Source: Candidatus Merdivicinus intestinigallinarum
GTDB lineage: Bacteria; Bacillota; Clostridia; Oscillospirales; Ruminococcaceae
Reading direction: 5' to 3'
DNA: 64,000 bases
Assembly (NCBI GenBank): GCA_018713335.1
Contig: DVOW01000025.1
Coordinates: 110,457-174,456 of the forward strand
In this document: positions 1 through 6,972 of the stretch, piece by piece
Layout of the letters: the number at the start of each line of letters is the position of its first letter
Numbering within the stretch: position 1 is the first letter of the stretch
Position numbers and translations under genes: made by a program
The notes under the pieces: generated by a model
Told to the model about the DNA's origin: nothing
Databases searched by the model: none
Seen by the model: the letters and a program-made list of their open reading frames with translations, nothing else

Positions 1-750
1 TTTGATATCTGTGAAGAAAACGATCTGCAGGTGAACCTGACCACCAACGGCAGCCTCCTTGCCAGAAAGCAGGACCTGCTGATGCAGAAGAACGCCCTGC
101 GGCAGGTGAACATCTCCCTGCACAGCTTCCCCTTCCAGAACGGCTCAAACGGCGAGGCCCCGGAGTTTTACAATGAGCTGGACCTGGCGGGGCTAGAGAA
201 CTATGTGCAGACCGCCATTTCCTTTGCCCGGCGGTTCGCCCGGGAACGGAAGCGGTTCGCCGTGCTGCGGCTGTGGGCCTTGGGCAAGGGAAAGAAGCCG
301 GATGAGGCGGCTGTGCGGATCATGGAGATGATCGAGGAAGCCTACCCGGAGGCGGCTCCTTTGGAGGAAAAAATGCTCCACCGGCCCAGCATGTGCCTGG
401 AAAAAGGGGTGTTTTTGAGCTGGGAGGAGGAATTTACCTGGCCTACCCTAAAATCCCCTTATGTGTCGGATACCGGCATCTGCTACGGCACCCGGAGCAT
501 GGTGGCGGTCCTGTGCGACGGGACCGTGGTGCCCTGCTGCCTGGACGCCAACGGGGAGGCCCCTCTGGGCAATCTTTTTGAGGAGTCCTTTGAAAGCATC
601 GTCAACGGCGATTACTTTAAGCGGATCTCCAAGAATTTCGACAACCGCCATGTGGCTTTACCCCTCTGCCGCCACTGCACCTACCGGCTGCGGTTTGACA
701 AGCTGGCCGGGGCCGCCTTCCAGGAAGGCGGCGGGTCGGAAGGGCCGTAA
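1..750 (+). CDS. Radical SAM/SPASM domain protein, C-terminal part (5' truncated by window)
   Basis: The reading frame is open from base 1 (it begins FDICEENDLQVNLTTNG), so the protein starts upstream of the window and the GTG at 31 is internal. The visible N-terminal stretch resembles the later strands of a radical SAM TIM barrel (VNLTTNGSLL, then VNISLHSF). The C-terminal 90 residues look like a SPASM auxiliary-cluster domain: a cysteine followed by GT, then VLCDGTVVPCCLD, GNLFEESF and a final LCRHC. The CX3SAM motif CxxxCxxC must lie upstream and is not seen. Family members modify peptides or act as anaerobic maturases; no substrate can be named because the upstream neighbours are missing. 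The stop TAA is followed 30 bases later by tyrA, so the two may be co-transcribed. Confidence 0.8.
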   Translation, partial: FDICEENDLQVNLTTNGSLLARKQDLLMQKNALRQVNISLHSFPFQNGSNGEAPEFYNELDLAGLENYVQTAISFARRFARERKRFAVLRLWALGKGKKPDEAAVRIMEMIEEAYPEAAPLEEKMLHRPSMCLEKGVFLSWEEEFTWPTLKSPYVSDTGICYGTRSMVAVLCDGTVVPCCLDANGEAPLGNLFEESFESIVNGDYFKRISKNFDNRHVALPLCRHCTYRLRFDKLAGAAFQEGGGSEGP

Positions 751-781
751 AAGGATTTTTACCTGCGAGGATGTGGAAACT

Positions 782-1633
782 ATGAAAATTCAAGTTGTGG
801 GCCTGGGGCTTATGGGCGGCTCGCTGTGCAAGGCCGTCCGCCGGTATACGGACCATACGGTACTGGGCATGGATTTGGACGGAAAAACGCTGCAAAAGGC
901 CCTGGACCAGGGGGCCATCCATGAAATCGGCACAGCGGAAACCCTGTCGGAAGCGGATTTGGCCATCGTCTGCCTGTATCCGGAAGGGACCATCCGTTTC
1001 CTGCTGGACAATGGGGAGAGATTCCGGAAAGGGGGGCTTGTCTGCGACATCTGCGGCGTCAAGTCGGCGGTGGTAAAGGCGGCCAGCGGCCCCTTGAACC
1101 GATTGGGGGTCCGCTTTGTGGGGTGTCATCCCATGGCCGGCCGGGAATTTTCCGGCTTTGACTACGCCCGGGCCGACTTGTTCGACGGGGCCAGCTTCAT
1201 TTTAACGCCGGATGAACATACCGACCCATCCGCCGTGGCGGAACTGGAAGCCTTTGCCCGGTCCATCGGTTTTGGGCAGACAGTGACAGCCCCACCGGAG
1301 GAGCACGACCGGATCATCGCCGCCACCTCCCAGCTGGCCCATGTGGTGTCCAACGCCTATATGAAAAGCCCCACCCTCCAAAAGGAGGCCGGGTTCAGCG
1401 CGGGCAGCTACCTGGACTTGACCCGGGTGGCAAAGCTCAACGAGGAGATGTGGACCTCCCTCTTTTTGCTGAACCGGGAGGCCTTGCTCTATGAGGTGGA
1501 TACTATCATGGAGCATTTGAGCCAGTACCGGGACGCCCTGAACCGGCAGGACGCGCCGGGGCTGCGGGAATTATTAAAGGAAGGACGGCTATTAAAGGAA
1601 GCGGATTCCCGTTTGCGAAAGGAGAAAAGCTGA
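782..1633 (+). CDS. tyrA: Prephenate dehydrogenase
   Basis: A 283-residue cytoplasmic enzyme that oxidatively decarboxylates prephenate to 4-hydroxyphenylpyruvate with NAD(P)+, in tyrosine synthesis. The N-terminus is a Rossmann fold with the dinucleotide motif VGLGLMGGS at residues 5-13. The prephenate-site motif GCHPMAGREFSG lies near residue 115, and the helical C-terminal dimerisation domain follows. The length matches stand-alone bacterial TyrA without an ACT domain, so feedback inhibition through ACT is not expected. The frame stays open far upstream (to about 461), but that overlaps the preceding gene in another frame; ATG 782 places the Rossmann strand MKIQVVG at the protein start. 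The ribosome-binding site (GAGGATG) is weak. No other aromatic biosynthesis gene is adjacent; aroQ is 43 kb away. Confidence 0.93.
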   Translation: MKIQVVGLGLMGGSLCKAVRRYTDHTVLGMDLDGKTLQKALDQGAIHEIGTAETLSEADLAIVCLYPEGTIRFLLDNGERFRKGGLVCDICGVKSAVVKAASGPLNRLGVRFVGCHPMAGREFSGFDYARADLFDGASFILTPDEHTDPSAVAELEAFARSIGFGQTVTAPPEEHDRIIAATSQLAHVVSNAYMKSPTLQKEAGFSAGSYLDLTRVAKLNEEMWTSLFLLNREALLYEVDTIMEHLSQYRDALNRQDAPGLRELLKEGRLLKEADSRLRKEKS

Positions 1634-1642
1634 CCGATTCCC

Positions 1643-1673
1643 AGCCTCACAGACTATCTGTGGGGCTTTATTT
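1643..1673 (+). terminator. Rho-independent terminator after tyrA
   Basis: AGCCTCACAG pairs with CTGTGGGGCT across a 5-base loop, followed by TTTATTTAT. A very similar hairpin (CACAG...CTGTGGGGCTTTC) lies at 1983-2005, on the far side of the intervening repeat block. Confidence 0.75.
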
Positions 1674-1706
1674 ATAGAATAAAACTGTCCTGATAAGAGA
1701 GTGTAT

Positions 1707-1932
1707 GAAAGTTTTGGTCAAGCTTTTTCAAAAGCTTGCAGGATTCCAAAGGACAGAGTCCTTGGCCGTTTCCCGCAGGAAACGGAATCTTATCCCTTCG
1801 CGCCCCGGGCGCGAAGATAAAGAAAAAAGGCGGTCCGCAGACCGCCCGGCGATGACCCGCCGCCGTCATTTTGCTTGCAAAATGACGGTTTAGAATTTTC
1901 CAATTTTTCTCCACGGTTCATTTGCGCAAGCA
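1707..1932 (-). repeat. Hairpin-mosaic intergenic repeat, copy A
   Basis: Read on the minus strand, the block runs through a series of perfect or near-perfect hairpins: CGTCATTTTGC/GCAAAATGACG, GGCGGTC/GACCGCC, TCGCGCC/GGCGCGA, CGTTTCC/GGAAACG (stem at 1767-1784), GGAC/GTCC and CAAGCTTTT/AAAAGCTTG, ending in GACCAAAACTTTC. The same order of modules recurs in copies D (59585-59812) and E (62285-62760). It contains no convincing gene. It lies between two similar terminator hairpins. Confidence 0.85.
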
Positions 1933-1981
1933 AAACATCAAACTTTGGGTAATACATTCATTATTTTCAGAACATGAGGTT

Positions 1982-2152
1982 TCACAGGGTTTCTGTGGGG
2001 CTTTCTTCTTTTTCCAGTTCCCGCAAATGCTCTTTCAGCACCAGGTTGATATACTGGGAAAGGGAACGGTCGCAGTCCTCTGAAAGGATTTTCAGTTTTT
2101 GAATCACATCCTCATCCAGGGTGATACTGACTTTTTGTTTTAACGGTTTCAT
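1982..2152 (-). CDS. Small ribbon-helix-helix DNA-binding protein
   Basis: A 56-residue protein reading MKPLKQKVSITLDEDVIQ then KLKILSEDCDRSLSQYINLV and a charged tail ELEKEE. This is the Arc/MetJ/CopG ribbon-helix-helix fold: a short strand (QKVSITL), helix A (DEDVIQKLKILSED) and helix B starting at the usual RSLSQYIN turn. Such proteins dimerise and bind DNA through the strand, commonly as autorepressors or antitoxins. The ATG is preceded by GAGGTG at good spacing, and TATAAT lies on the minus strand at 2184-2189; the -35 is poor. No toxin gene is adjacent on either side, only repeat blocks A and B, so it looks like an orphan. Recognition of the fold is good; the role is unknown. Confidence 0.75.
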   Translation of the reverse strand: MKPLKQKVSITLDEDVIQKLKILSEDCDRSLSQYINLVLKEHLRELEKEESPTETL

Positions 2153-2239
2153 GGGCAGCACCTCGATTTTCTTTGCTGCCTTTATTATAAGATAAAAAGC
2201 GGCAGAATACCAGCGTTTATGAGAAATCTTTTCATTTGT

Positions 2240-2460
2240 GTTGTCAAGTAAGTTTGACGACGTTTGGCACGGTAGATTTTGCCGATTTATTTTAGGGAAG
2301 CCCGCCGCTTAAAAAGCGGAAGATAGGGTTCTTCCTGATCTTTTTGTATTATAGGGATTTCGTTTCCTGCGGGAAACGAGGAAGGGACTCTGTCCGTCGT
2401 GAGCTTGCTCACGACATCCACCCCTGCAAGCTTTTAAAAAAGCTTGACCAAAACTTTTCT
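2240..2460 (+). repeat. Hairpin-mosaic intergenic repeat, copy B
   Basis: Starts with the imperfect palindrome GTTGTCAAG...TTTGACGAC (2240-2261), then CCGCTT/AAGCGG, CGTTTCC/GGAAACG (2361-2378), GGACTCTGTCC, GTCGTGAGC/GCTCACGAC (2396-2415) and CAAGCTTTT/AAAAGCTTG, and ends GACCAAAACTTTTC. Its first half reappears inverted in the first half of copy E (about 62310-62450). It lies just beyond the stop of the AI-2E family gene. No gene is seen in it. Confidence 0.8.
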
Positions 2461-2468
2461 TGTTCTCC

Positions 2469-3629
2469 CTATTTCCCGCGGTTCCCGGGCGCAGGCTCCC
2501 CGGCCCGGGCAAGTTCTTCCTTTGTAATGTCCCGGCGTTTGAGCCGGACAGCCACGGTCTCCCGGAAGAGGGTATAGGCCACCGACGCCAAGGGGATGCC
2601 CGCCAGCATCCCCAGGACGCCGAACAGGCTCCCCCCTGCCGTAACCGCCAGCAATACCCAGATCCCCGGCAGGCCGATGGAATCCCCCACGACCCGGGGA
2701 TAGAGGAAATTACTTTCCACCTGCTGCAAAACCAGGATGAACGCCACAAACCAAATCGCCGTCACCGGCCGTTCCATCAGGAGAATCAAGGTCCCTGCCG
2801 CCGTGCCGAATACGGCCCCGAAAATGGGAATCAGGGCCGTTACCCCGATCATGGCGGAAATCAGCGGCGCGTAGGGCATTTGCAGCAGGGCCATGCCCAA
2901 AAAGCAGAAAGCCCCCAGCAAAAACGCCTCGGTCAGCTGGCCCGCCGCGAATTTCCGGAAGGTCTCCGTGGTGAGCCGCCCCACCCGGGACAGCTTCCGG
3001 GCCTTGTCCCGGGGCAGGAAAGCGAACAGCACCCCTTTGCAGGAAAGGCAGAGGGCTTCTTTTTTTGCCAGCAGGTAAATGGAAAAGACCACGCCTGCCA
3101 GGAGGTTCACCGTCCCCTGGAAAAGGTTTGCCGCCATATTGACGGTGGAATCCACCATCTCCGGCCCGGTCTTTTGGCGCTGCTCCATCCACTGGCTCAG
3201 GGCTTCCCAGGCGTTCTGGGTGAGATCCGCCGCCCAGGGTCCCAGCTTCCGGGCGGTCCGGTGGGTCCAGGCCTCCGCCTGGGCCAGGTACCCGGGGAGG
3301 TTTTCCAGCAGCACCCCGGCGCTTTTTTTCAGCTGGGGGATGATGAGGAACAGCAGGACGCACAGCACCCCCGCCGCCAGCAGATATGTGACGGTGATCA
3401 AAACCCACCGCTTCACCTTCCGGCCGGCAAAAAACCGTTCTTCCAGAAAACGGAGGGGGACGTTGAGGACAAAAGCAATCCCCAGCCCCGCCCCAAAGGG
3501 GAGGAAAGCTTCGCCGATTTTCCCCAGGGCTTTTCCGGCTAAACCTGGGTTCCAAATGACCCAGACCGCCGCCGCGGCCAGCAGGGCGGCCGCCCACCGC
3601 CAGCGTTTTTTTTGAAATTCCGGCCCCAT
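2469..3629 (-). CDS. AI-2E family transporter (PF01594-type membrane protein)
   Basis: A 386-residue polytopic inner-membrane protein. It has two N-terminal membrane segments (AAALLAAAAVWVIW; FLPFGAGLGIAFVLNVPL), another around YLLAAGVLCVLLFLIIP, a long amphipathic central region (about residues 100-190), then a C-terminal cluster of membrane helices with the family-typical stretches ALIPIFGAVFGT and GDSIGLPGIWVLLAV. This layout matches the AI-2E transporter superfamily, whose members include Na+/H+ antiporters and putative AI-2 exporters; substrate cannot be deduced. luxS is present at 18.3 kb, but it is not linked, so a role in AI-2 export is only a family-level guess. The start ATG has AAAAGGGAGGG upstream on the minus strand. 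It is transcribed in the same direction as the following lipoprotein and spoIIA genes, 19 bases downstream of the lipoprotein stop. Confidence 0.85.
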   Translation of the reverse strand: MGPEFQKKRWRWAAALLAAAAVWVIWNPGLAGKALGKIGEAFLPFGAGLGIAFVLNVPLRFLEERFFAGRKVKRWVLITVTYLLAAGVLCVLLFLIIPQLKKSAGVLLENLPGYLAQAEAWTHRTARKLGPWAADLTQNAWEALSQWMEQRQKTGPEMVDSTVNMAANLFQGTVNLLAGVVFSIYLLAKKEALCLSCKGVLFAFLPRDKARKLSRVGRLTTETFRKFAAGQLTEAFLLGAFCFLGMALLQMPYAPLISAMIGVTALIPIFGAVFGTAAGTLILLMERPVTAIWFVAFILVLQQVESNFLYPRVVGDSIGLPGIWVLLAVTAGGSLFGVLGMLAGIPLASVAYTLFRETVAVRLKRRDITKEELARAGEPAPGNRGK

Positions 3630-3648
3630 ACTGCCCTCCCTTTTGGAT

Positions 3649-4176
3649 TCAGCCGCCGAAATGGCATTCCAGGTCCAGGTTTGGAATGGAAAGGGTCAGC
3701 AGGGACTGGTTTTTCTGGTCCAAGGTCAGGGTAAATTCCCCGGCCTCCGTTTCGCCGCTGACCGTAATGGCGGACCCCTCCGTCCCGATGGTGATGCCGT
3801 TTGGCTGGGCGGCCTTGTTGACGGCGGCCACGATGGATTTGGTAACGGCGCTGTCCAAAACGTCCTCGCTGTCCGCCTCAATGTGCAGGCCCAGGTAGGA
3901 CAGGCCGATCTTCTCCTCGTCCATGGTGACGACCATGCCGTTTAAGGCCGCCGGTTCGTGAAAAGTAAAGGAAAATACGCCGTCTTCGGTTTTATTCAGG
4001 TCCGCCGTGGCCGAAATGCCGCCCATTTGGATGTCGGCCACCGCGTCAAAAGGCCGGCTCACCGCTGCGGAAACCTCCTCCGGGCTGGGCGGCGCCGCTT
4101 CCCTCTGTCCGCAGCCGGAAAAAAGCGCCGCAGCCAACAGGGCTGCCGCCAGTTTGGGGAACAGTTTCTGGTTCAT
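3649..4176 (-). CDS. Putative lipoprotein of unknown function
   Basis: A 175-residue exported protein. The N-terminus MNQKLFPKLAAALLAAALF is a lipoprotein signal peptide with the lipobox FSGC (cysteine at residue 22), so it should be diacylated and anchored on the outer face of the membrane. The rest is a beta-rich, mildly acidic domain (DAVADIQMGGISATADL, FSFTFHEPAALNGMVVTM, ITVSGETEAGEFTLTL) with an alternating pattern suggesting a lipocalin-like or LolA-like beta sheet. I do not recognise a specific family. GGAGGG precedes the ATG. It may share a transcript with the downstream AI-2E family gene. Confidence 0.7.
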   Translation of the reverse strand: MNQKLFPKLAAALLAAALFSGCGQREAAPPSPEEVSAAVSRPFDAVADIQMGGISATADLNKTEDGVFSFTFHEPAALNGMVVTMDEEKIGLSYLGLHIEADSEDVLDSAVTKSIVAAVNKAAQPNGITIGTEGSAITVSGETEAGEFTLTLDQKNQSLLTLSIPNLDLECHFGG

Positions 4177-4237
4177 AGTACCCTCCGTCCTTTTACCATT
4201 ACTGCTTTAGTATATGCCAAACCGGCGGCGATATACC

Positions 4238-4909
4238 TTACCCGGACAGAAGGTCCGCCCGCAGATTCGCGAGGATCTTTTTCTCCCGGCGGGAAACCTG
4301 TACCTGGGTCATGCCAAGCTGCGCGGCAACCTGGGTCTGGGTCTGGCCCTTGAAATAGCGCAGTTCGATGAGGAGCCTGTCCCGTTCCTCCAGCCGGGTC
4401 AAAAGCTCCCGCAAAGCCAGCTTGCCCACTAAGCCTTCCTCCGGGGCCTCCACTTCCACGTCCAGCTGGCCGCTGCCGTCCTCCTCCGGCTGGGTCAAGG
4501 ACAGGGCCGGGAGGCTCACGTTGACGGCTTCGGCAATGCGCTCCACCGTTTCCCCCATGGCTTCGGCCAGTTCGGAAACCGTGGGCTCCCGCCCCAGTGT
4601 AAGCCCCAGCCTGTCCCGTTCCCGGGTGACCTTCAAGGAGAATTCTTTCAAAGAACGGCTTACTTTGACGGTGCCGCCGTCCCGGAAAAGCCGCTTCATC
4701 TCCCCTAAGATCACCGGCACGGCGTAGGTGGAGAATTTAAGCCCCCGGCTCTCGTCGAATCCCTCCACCGCCTTGACCAGCCCCAGGCATCCGGCGGAAT
4801 ACAGCTCCTCATATTCCATGCCGCGGCCGCTTAAGCGGTGGGCCAGGGAGTGGACGAGCCCCAGGTTGGCGGCGACGAAGGCTTCCTTCTCAGCGGGACT
4901 GCGGGTCAT
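4238..4909 (-). CDS. sigF: Sporulation sigma factor F
   Basis: A 223-residue RNA polymerase sigma factor, third gene of the spoIIA operon, directing early forespore transcription. Region 2 is clear: NLGLVHSLAHRL, EELYSAGCLGLVKAVEGFD, then KFSTYAVPVILGEMKRLFRD at about residues 57-76, the typical 2.3/2.4 sequence of SigB/F/G. Region 3 (VSRSLKEFSLKV...LGREPTVSELAEAMG) and region 4 helix-turn-helix (LRYFKGQTQTQVAAQLGMTQ, then VQVSRREKKIL) follow. It overlaps the end of spoIIAB by 20 bases, which implies translational coupling. SigG could look similar, but position behind spoIIAA and spoIIAB fixes SigF. Activity would be held off by SpoIIAB until the forespore is formed. Confidence 0.93.
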   Translation of the reverse strand: MTRSPAEKEAFVAANLGLVHSLAHRLSGRGMEYEELYSAGCLGLVKAVEGFDESRGLKFSTYAVPVILGEMKRLFRDGGTVKVSRSLKEFSLKVTRERDRLGLTLGREPTVSELAEAMGETVERIAEAVNVSLPALSLTQPEEDGSGQLDVEVEAPEEGLVGKLALRELLTRLEERDRLLIELRYFKGQTQTQVAAQLGMTQVQVSRREKKILANLRADLLSG

Positions 4910-5348
4910 TGGCCGTTTTGGAGCTTAAGGTTTTGCGCAGGGTGACGGTGGTGCCCTTGCCCGGCTTGGAGTGAACGGACACCTTGTCCATAAAGGACTG
5001 CATGACGGCAAAGCCAAGGCCCGCCCGTTCGCCGGTTTCGCAGGTGGTGAACAGCGGCTCCATGGCCTGCTTCACATCGGGGATGCCGCAGCCGGTGTCC
5101 TTGATCTGTATGTAAACTTGTCCGCCCTCGTAGATCCGGGCGGTCATTTTGATCTTCCCCAAAGTTTCCCGGTAAGCGTGGACGATGCAGTTGGTGACGG
5201 CCTCGCTGACGGCGGTTTTGATGTCGGCCAGCTCCTCCACCGTGGGATCCAGCTGGGAAAAGAAGGCCGCGGCGGCGGAACGGGAAAAGCTCTCGTTGGC
5301 CGAACGGCTCAAAAATACCAGGGTCATTTCGTTCAAAGGTTTCTGCAT
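4890..5348 (-). CDS. spoIIAB: Anti-sigma F factor / serine kinase
   Basis: A 152-residue GHKL-fold protein that binds and inhibits sigma F and phosphorylates SpoIIAA. The N-box is visible in DIKTAVSEAVTNCIVHAY (Asn near residue 53), the G1 box in KDTGCGIPD, and the ATP lid/G2 region in FTTCETGERAGLGFAVMQSF, followed by GKGTTVTLRKTL. Length matches SpoIIAB (about 146). The start ATG sits 13 bases after AAGGAGGA. It is second in the operon spoIIAA-spoIIAB-sigF, with a 21-base gap after spoIIAA and a 20-base overlap with sigF. RsbW is the closest alternative, but the neighbours argue for SpoIIAB. Confidence 0.93.
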   Translation of the reverse strand: MQKPLNEMTLVFLSRSANESFSRSAAAAFFSQLDPTVEELADIKTAVSEAVTNCIVHAYRETLGKIKMTARIYEGGQVYIQIKDTGCGIPDVKQAMEPLFTTCETGERAGLGFAVMQSFMDKVSVHSKPGKGTTVTLRKTLSSKTANDPQSR

Positions 5349-5369
5349 AGGGAAAATTCCTCCTTTCGT

Positions 5370-5678
5370 TCAGTTGATGGGGATGGGCAGCAGAGAAAGC
5401 CCCGCCAGCCGGATGACTTTTTTTAACTGGGAAGAGGCGTGCTCCACCCGGACGGAGCCGCCCATGGAATCCATGAGCTTGTACCGGCCCATGATCAGGC
5501 CGATGCCGCTGGAATCCATAAAACCCACCCCGCCGAAATCCAGGACCAATACCTTGGGCATGGCGCTTTCGGCCATGCGGTCGATGGCTTCCCGGATGGG
5601 GGCGGCGCTGTGGTGGTCCAAATCCCCGGAAATGCTGGCGATGAGGACGCCTTCCCGGTGGTCAAAGGTAACAGGCAT
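5370..5678 (-). CDS. spoIIAA: Anti-sigma F factor antagonist
   Basis: A 102-residue STAS-domain protein that releases sigma F by binding SpoIIAB when unphosphorylated. The phosphorylatable serine lies in FMDSSGIGLIMGRY (second Ser, near residue 57), the signature of SpoIIAA/RsbV. Typical STAS strands VLIASISGDLDHHSAAPIRE and KVLVLDFGGV precede it. AAGGAGGAACATT precedes the ATG. The promoter is not obvious: sporulation operons of this type are usually driven by sigma H, and I could not identify a confident sigma H box in the 120 bases upstream, which instead hold two copies of an A-tract palindrome. Confidence 0.92.
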   Translation of the reverse strand: MPVTFDHREGVLIASISGDLDHHSAAPIREAIDRMAESAMPKVLVLDFGGVGFMDSSGIGLIMGRYKLMDSMGGSVRVEHASSQLKKVIRLAGLSLLPIPIN

Positions 5679-5722
5679 AATGTTCCTCCTTTTTTCTATT
5701 CCTTTTGCTCAAGAATAGCTGA

Positions 5723-5779
5723 TTTTTTCTAAAAAAACGGTCGGAATATGAGAAAGCCTTTAATTTTTTCTAAAAAAAC
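5723..5779. promoter_or_regulatory. Paired A-tract palindromes upstream of spoIIAA
   Basis: The 16-mer TTTTTTCTAAAAAAAC occurs at 5723-5738 and again at 5764-5779, 41 bases (about four helical turns) apart. Each copy is close to a palindrome (T6-CT-A6). They sit between spoIIAA (minus strand) and the promoter of the surface-polymer cluster (plus strand). They could be a regulator site or bent-DNA upstream elements; the function is unknown. Confidence 0.5.
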
Positions 5780-5799
5780 AGTTTTGCCGTAGTTTTTTC

Positions 5800-5828
5800 T
5801 TGATACGGAAGGCGATTTTTGGTATAAT
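5800..5828 (+). promoter_or_regulatory. Sigma A promoter of the surface-polymer operon
   Basis: TTGATA at 5800-5805 and TATAAT at 5823-5828 with a 17-base spacer. The predicted start of transcription is about 5835. Confidence 0.85.
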
Positions 5829-5842
5829 AGAAAAAAGTATGC

Positions 5843-5867
5843 CCGCCGGGAACCCGGCGGCGTTTTT
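5843..5867 (+). terminator. Terminator-like hairpin in the operon leader
   Basis: CCGCCGGG pairs with CCCGGCGG over a 2-base loop (5843-5860) and is followed by CG and five T residues. It starts only about 8 bases after the predicted transcription start and precedes the first gene, so it would stop most transcripts unless overridden. Confidence 0.6.
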
Positions 5868-5907
5868 CTCCACCTTCCTCAACAACTTATGGAAAGGCCT
5901 GACGAAA

Positions 5908-6960
5908 TTGCAAACGAAAGTATCCATTGTGATGCCGGTCTATAACGGCGGCAGCTTGATGCAGCAGATGCTGGACAGCCTGTGCCGCCAGACCTTTGAA
6001 GATTTTGAACTGATCGTGGTGGACGACGGCTCCACCGACGACACTGCCCTGGACCTGGCCCGGTACGCGGAAAAGGAGCCCCGGCTGCGGCCCTTTACCG
6101 TCCCCAACGGCGGCCCGGCCAGGGCCCGGAACTTCGGCATCGGCAAGGCGGAAGGGGAATACCTGTACCTCTGCGACGCCGACGACCTGCCGGAACCAAA
6201 CCTTTTGGAAAGCCTGGTGCGGGAAATGGACAAGGGCGCGGAGCTTGCGGCCTGCGGCTTTATCCAGGAGAGGGAACTGGACGGGAAAGCGGTTTCCAGC
6301 GATGCATTCACGGCGGAAAGCGTTTCCTGTCAAAACCACGGGGAATTTTTAAAGGCCCTGCCGGACCTGATGGGAAAACAGCTCATGTACGTCAACTGGA
6401 ACAAAATGTACCGGATGGACATCATCCGCCGGGAAAATATCGCCTTTATCGAGAAGTATGCCAGCTGTGAGGACCGGCTCTTCAACCTGGCATATTTTCC
6501 TTTTGTGGAAAAATTCACCTTCCTGCCGGACGTCCTGTTCCATTACTACCTGCGGGGCTCCAGCCTCACCAGCAAGTTCCTGCCCAGCAAATACGAGTCC
6601 TTAGAGTGCTTCGACCGGACTTTGAACGGGCTTTATGAAAACGGCGGGGCCCTCACCGATGAGGTCCGGGCCGTCAACGCGCGGATCTTTATCAAAGGGA
6701 CGGTGGCCTGCCTCATCAGCCTGCGTCAGCCCTCCTGCAAGCTCACCGGCACGGAAAAGAAGGCTTTTATCCGGAAAATGCTCCAAAGCCGGAGCCTTGA
6801 AAACGCTTTAAGCCATCTTTCCGGCGGCGTCCAGTTCAAGGCCATCAGGCTTGTGCTGAAAACCGGTTCCGTGAGCCTTGCCGGCCTCTTGGGCTGGGCG
6901 GCGGATTTCGCCGGGCGGCGTCTGCCGGGGCTTCTGCACAAGCTCAAGCGCCGCAGTTAG
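5908..6960 (+). CDS. Family 2 glycosyltransferase
   Basis: About 350 residues. The GT-A fold starts at once (KVSIVMPVYNGG), with the nucleotide-binding VDDGSTDDT near residue 40 and the metal-binding DADD motif near residue 95. It should transfer a sugar from a nucleotide donor to a lipid-linked or polymer acceptor at the cytoplasmic face. The helical C-terminal part is typical of capsule/teichoic acid GT2 enzymes. Start choice: the frame is open from TTG 5800, but that codon is the -35 box; ATG 5839 has no ribosome-binding site and lies about 4 bases after the predicted transcription start. TTG 5908 follows GGAAAGG by 10 bases and puts MQTKVSIVMPVYN at the N-terminus, as in relatives. It is first in the operon and separated by 12 bases from the glycerophosphotransferase. 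Confidence 0.85.
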   Translation: MQTKVSIVMPVYNGGSLMQQMLDSLCRQTFEDFELIVVDDGSTDDTALDLARYAEKEPRLRPFTVPNGGPARARNFGIGKAEGEYLYLCDADDLPEPNLLESLVREMDKGAELAACGFIQERELDGKAVSSDAFTAESVSCQNHGEFLKALPDLMGKQLMYVNWNKMYRMDIIRRENIAFIEKYASCEDRLFNLAYFPFVEKFTFLPDVLFHYYLRGSSLTSKFLPSKYESLECFDRTLNGLYENGGALTDEVRAVNARIFIKGTVACLISLRQPSCKLTGTEKKAFIRKMLQSRSLENALSHLSGGVQFKAIRLVLKTGSVSLAGLLGWAADFAGRRLPGLLHKLKRRS

Positions 6961-6972
6961 GAGGAAACTGAG

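Noticed and set aside
461-781. Upstream extension of the tyrA reading frame over 107 codons
   Set aside because: It overlaps the SPASM protein in another frame and has no family similarity; ATG 782 gives the right Rossmann start.
2460-3542. Open frame on the plus strand opposite the AI-2E family gene
   Set aside because: Antisense shadow with Gln/His/Pro-rich composition and no initiation signals.
5800-5907. TTG 5800 or ATG 5839 as start of the GT2 gene
   Set aside because: TTG 5800 is the -35 box of a perfect promoter, and ATG 5839 is about 4 bases after the expected transcription start without a ribosome-binding site.
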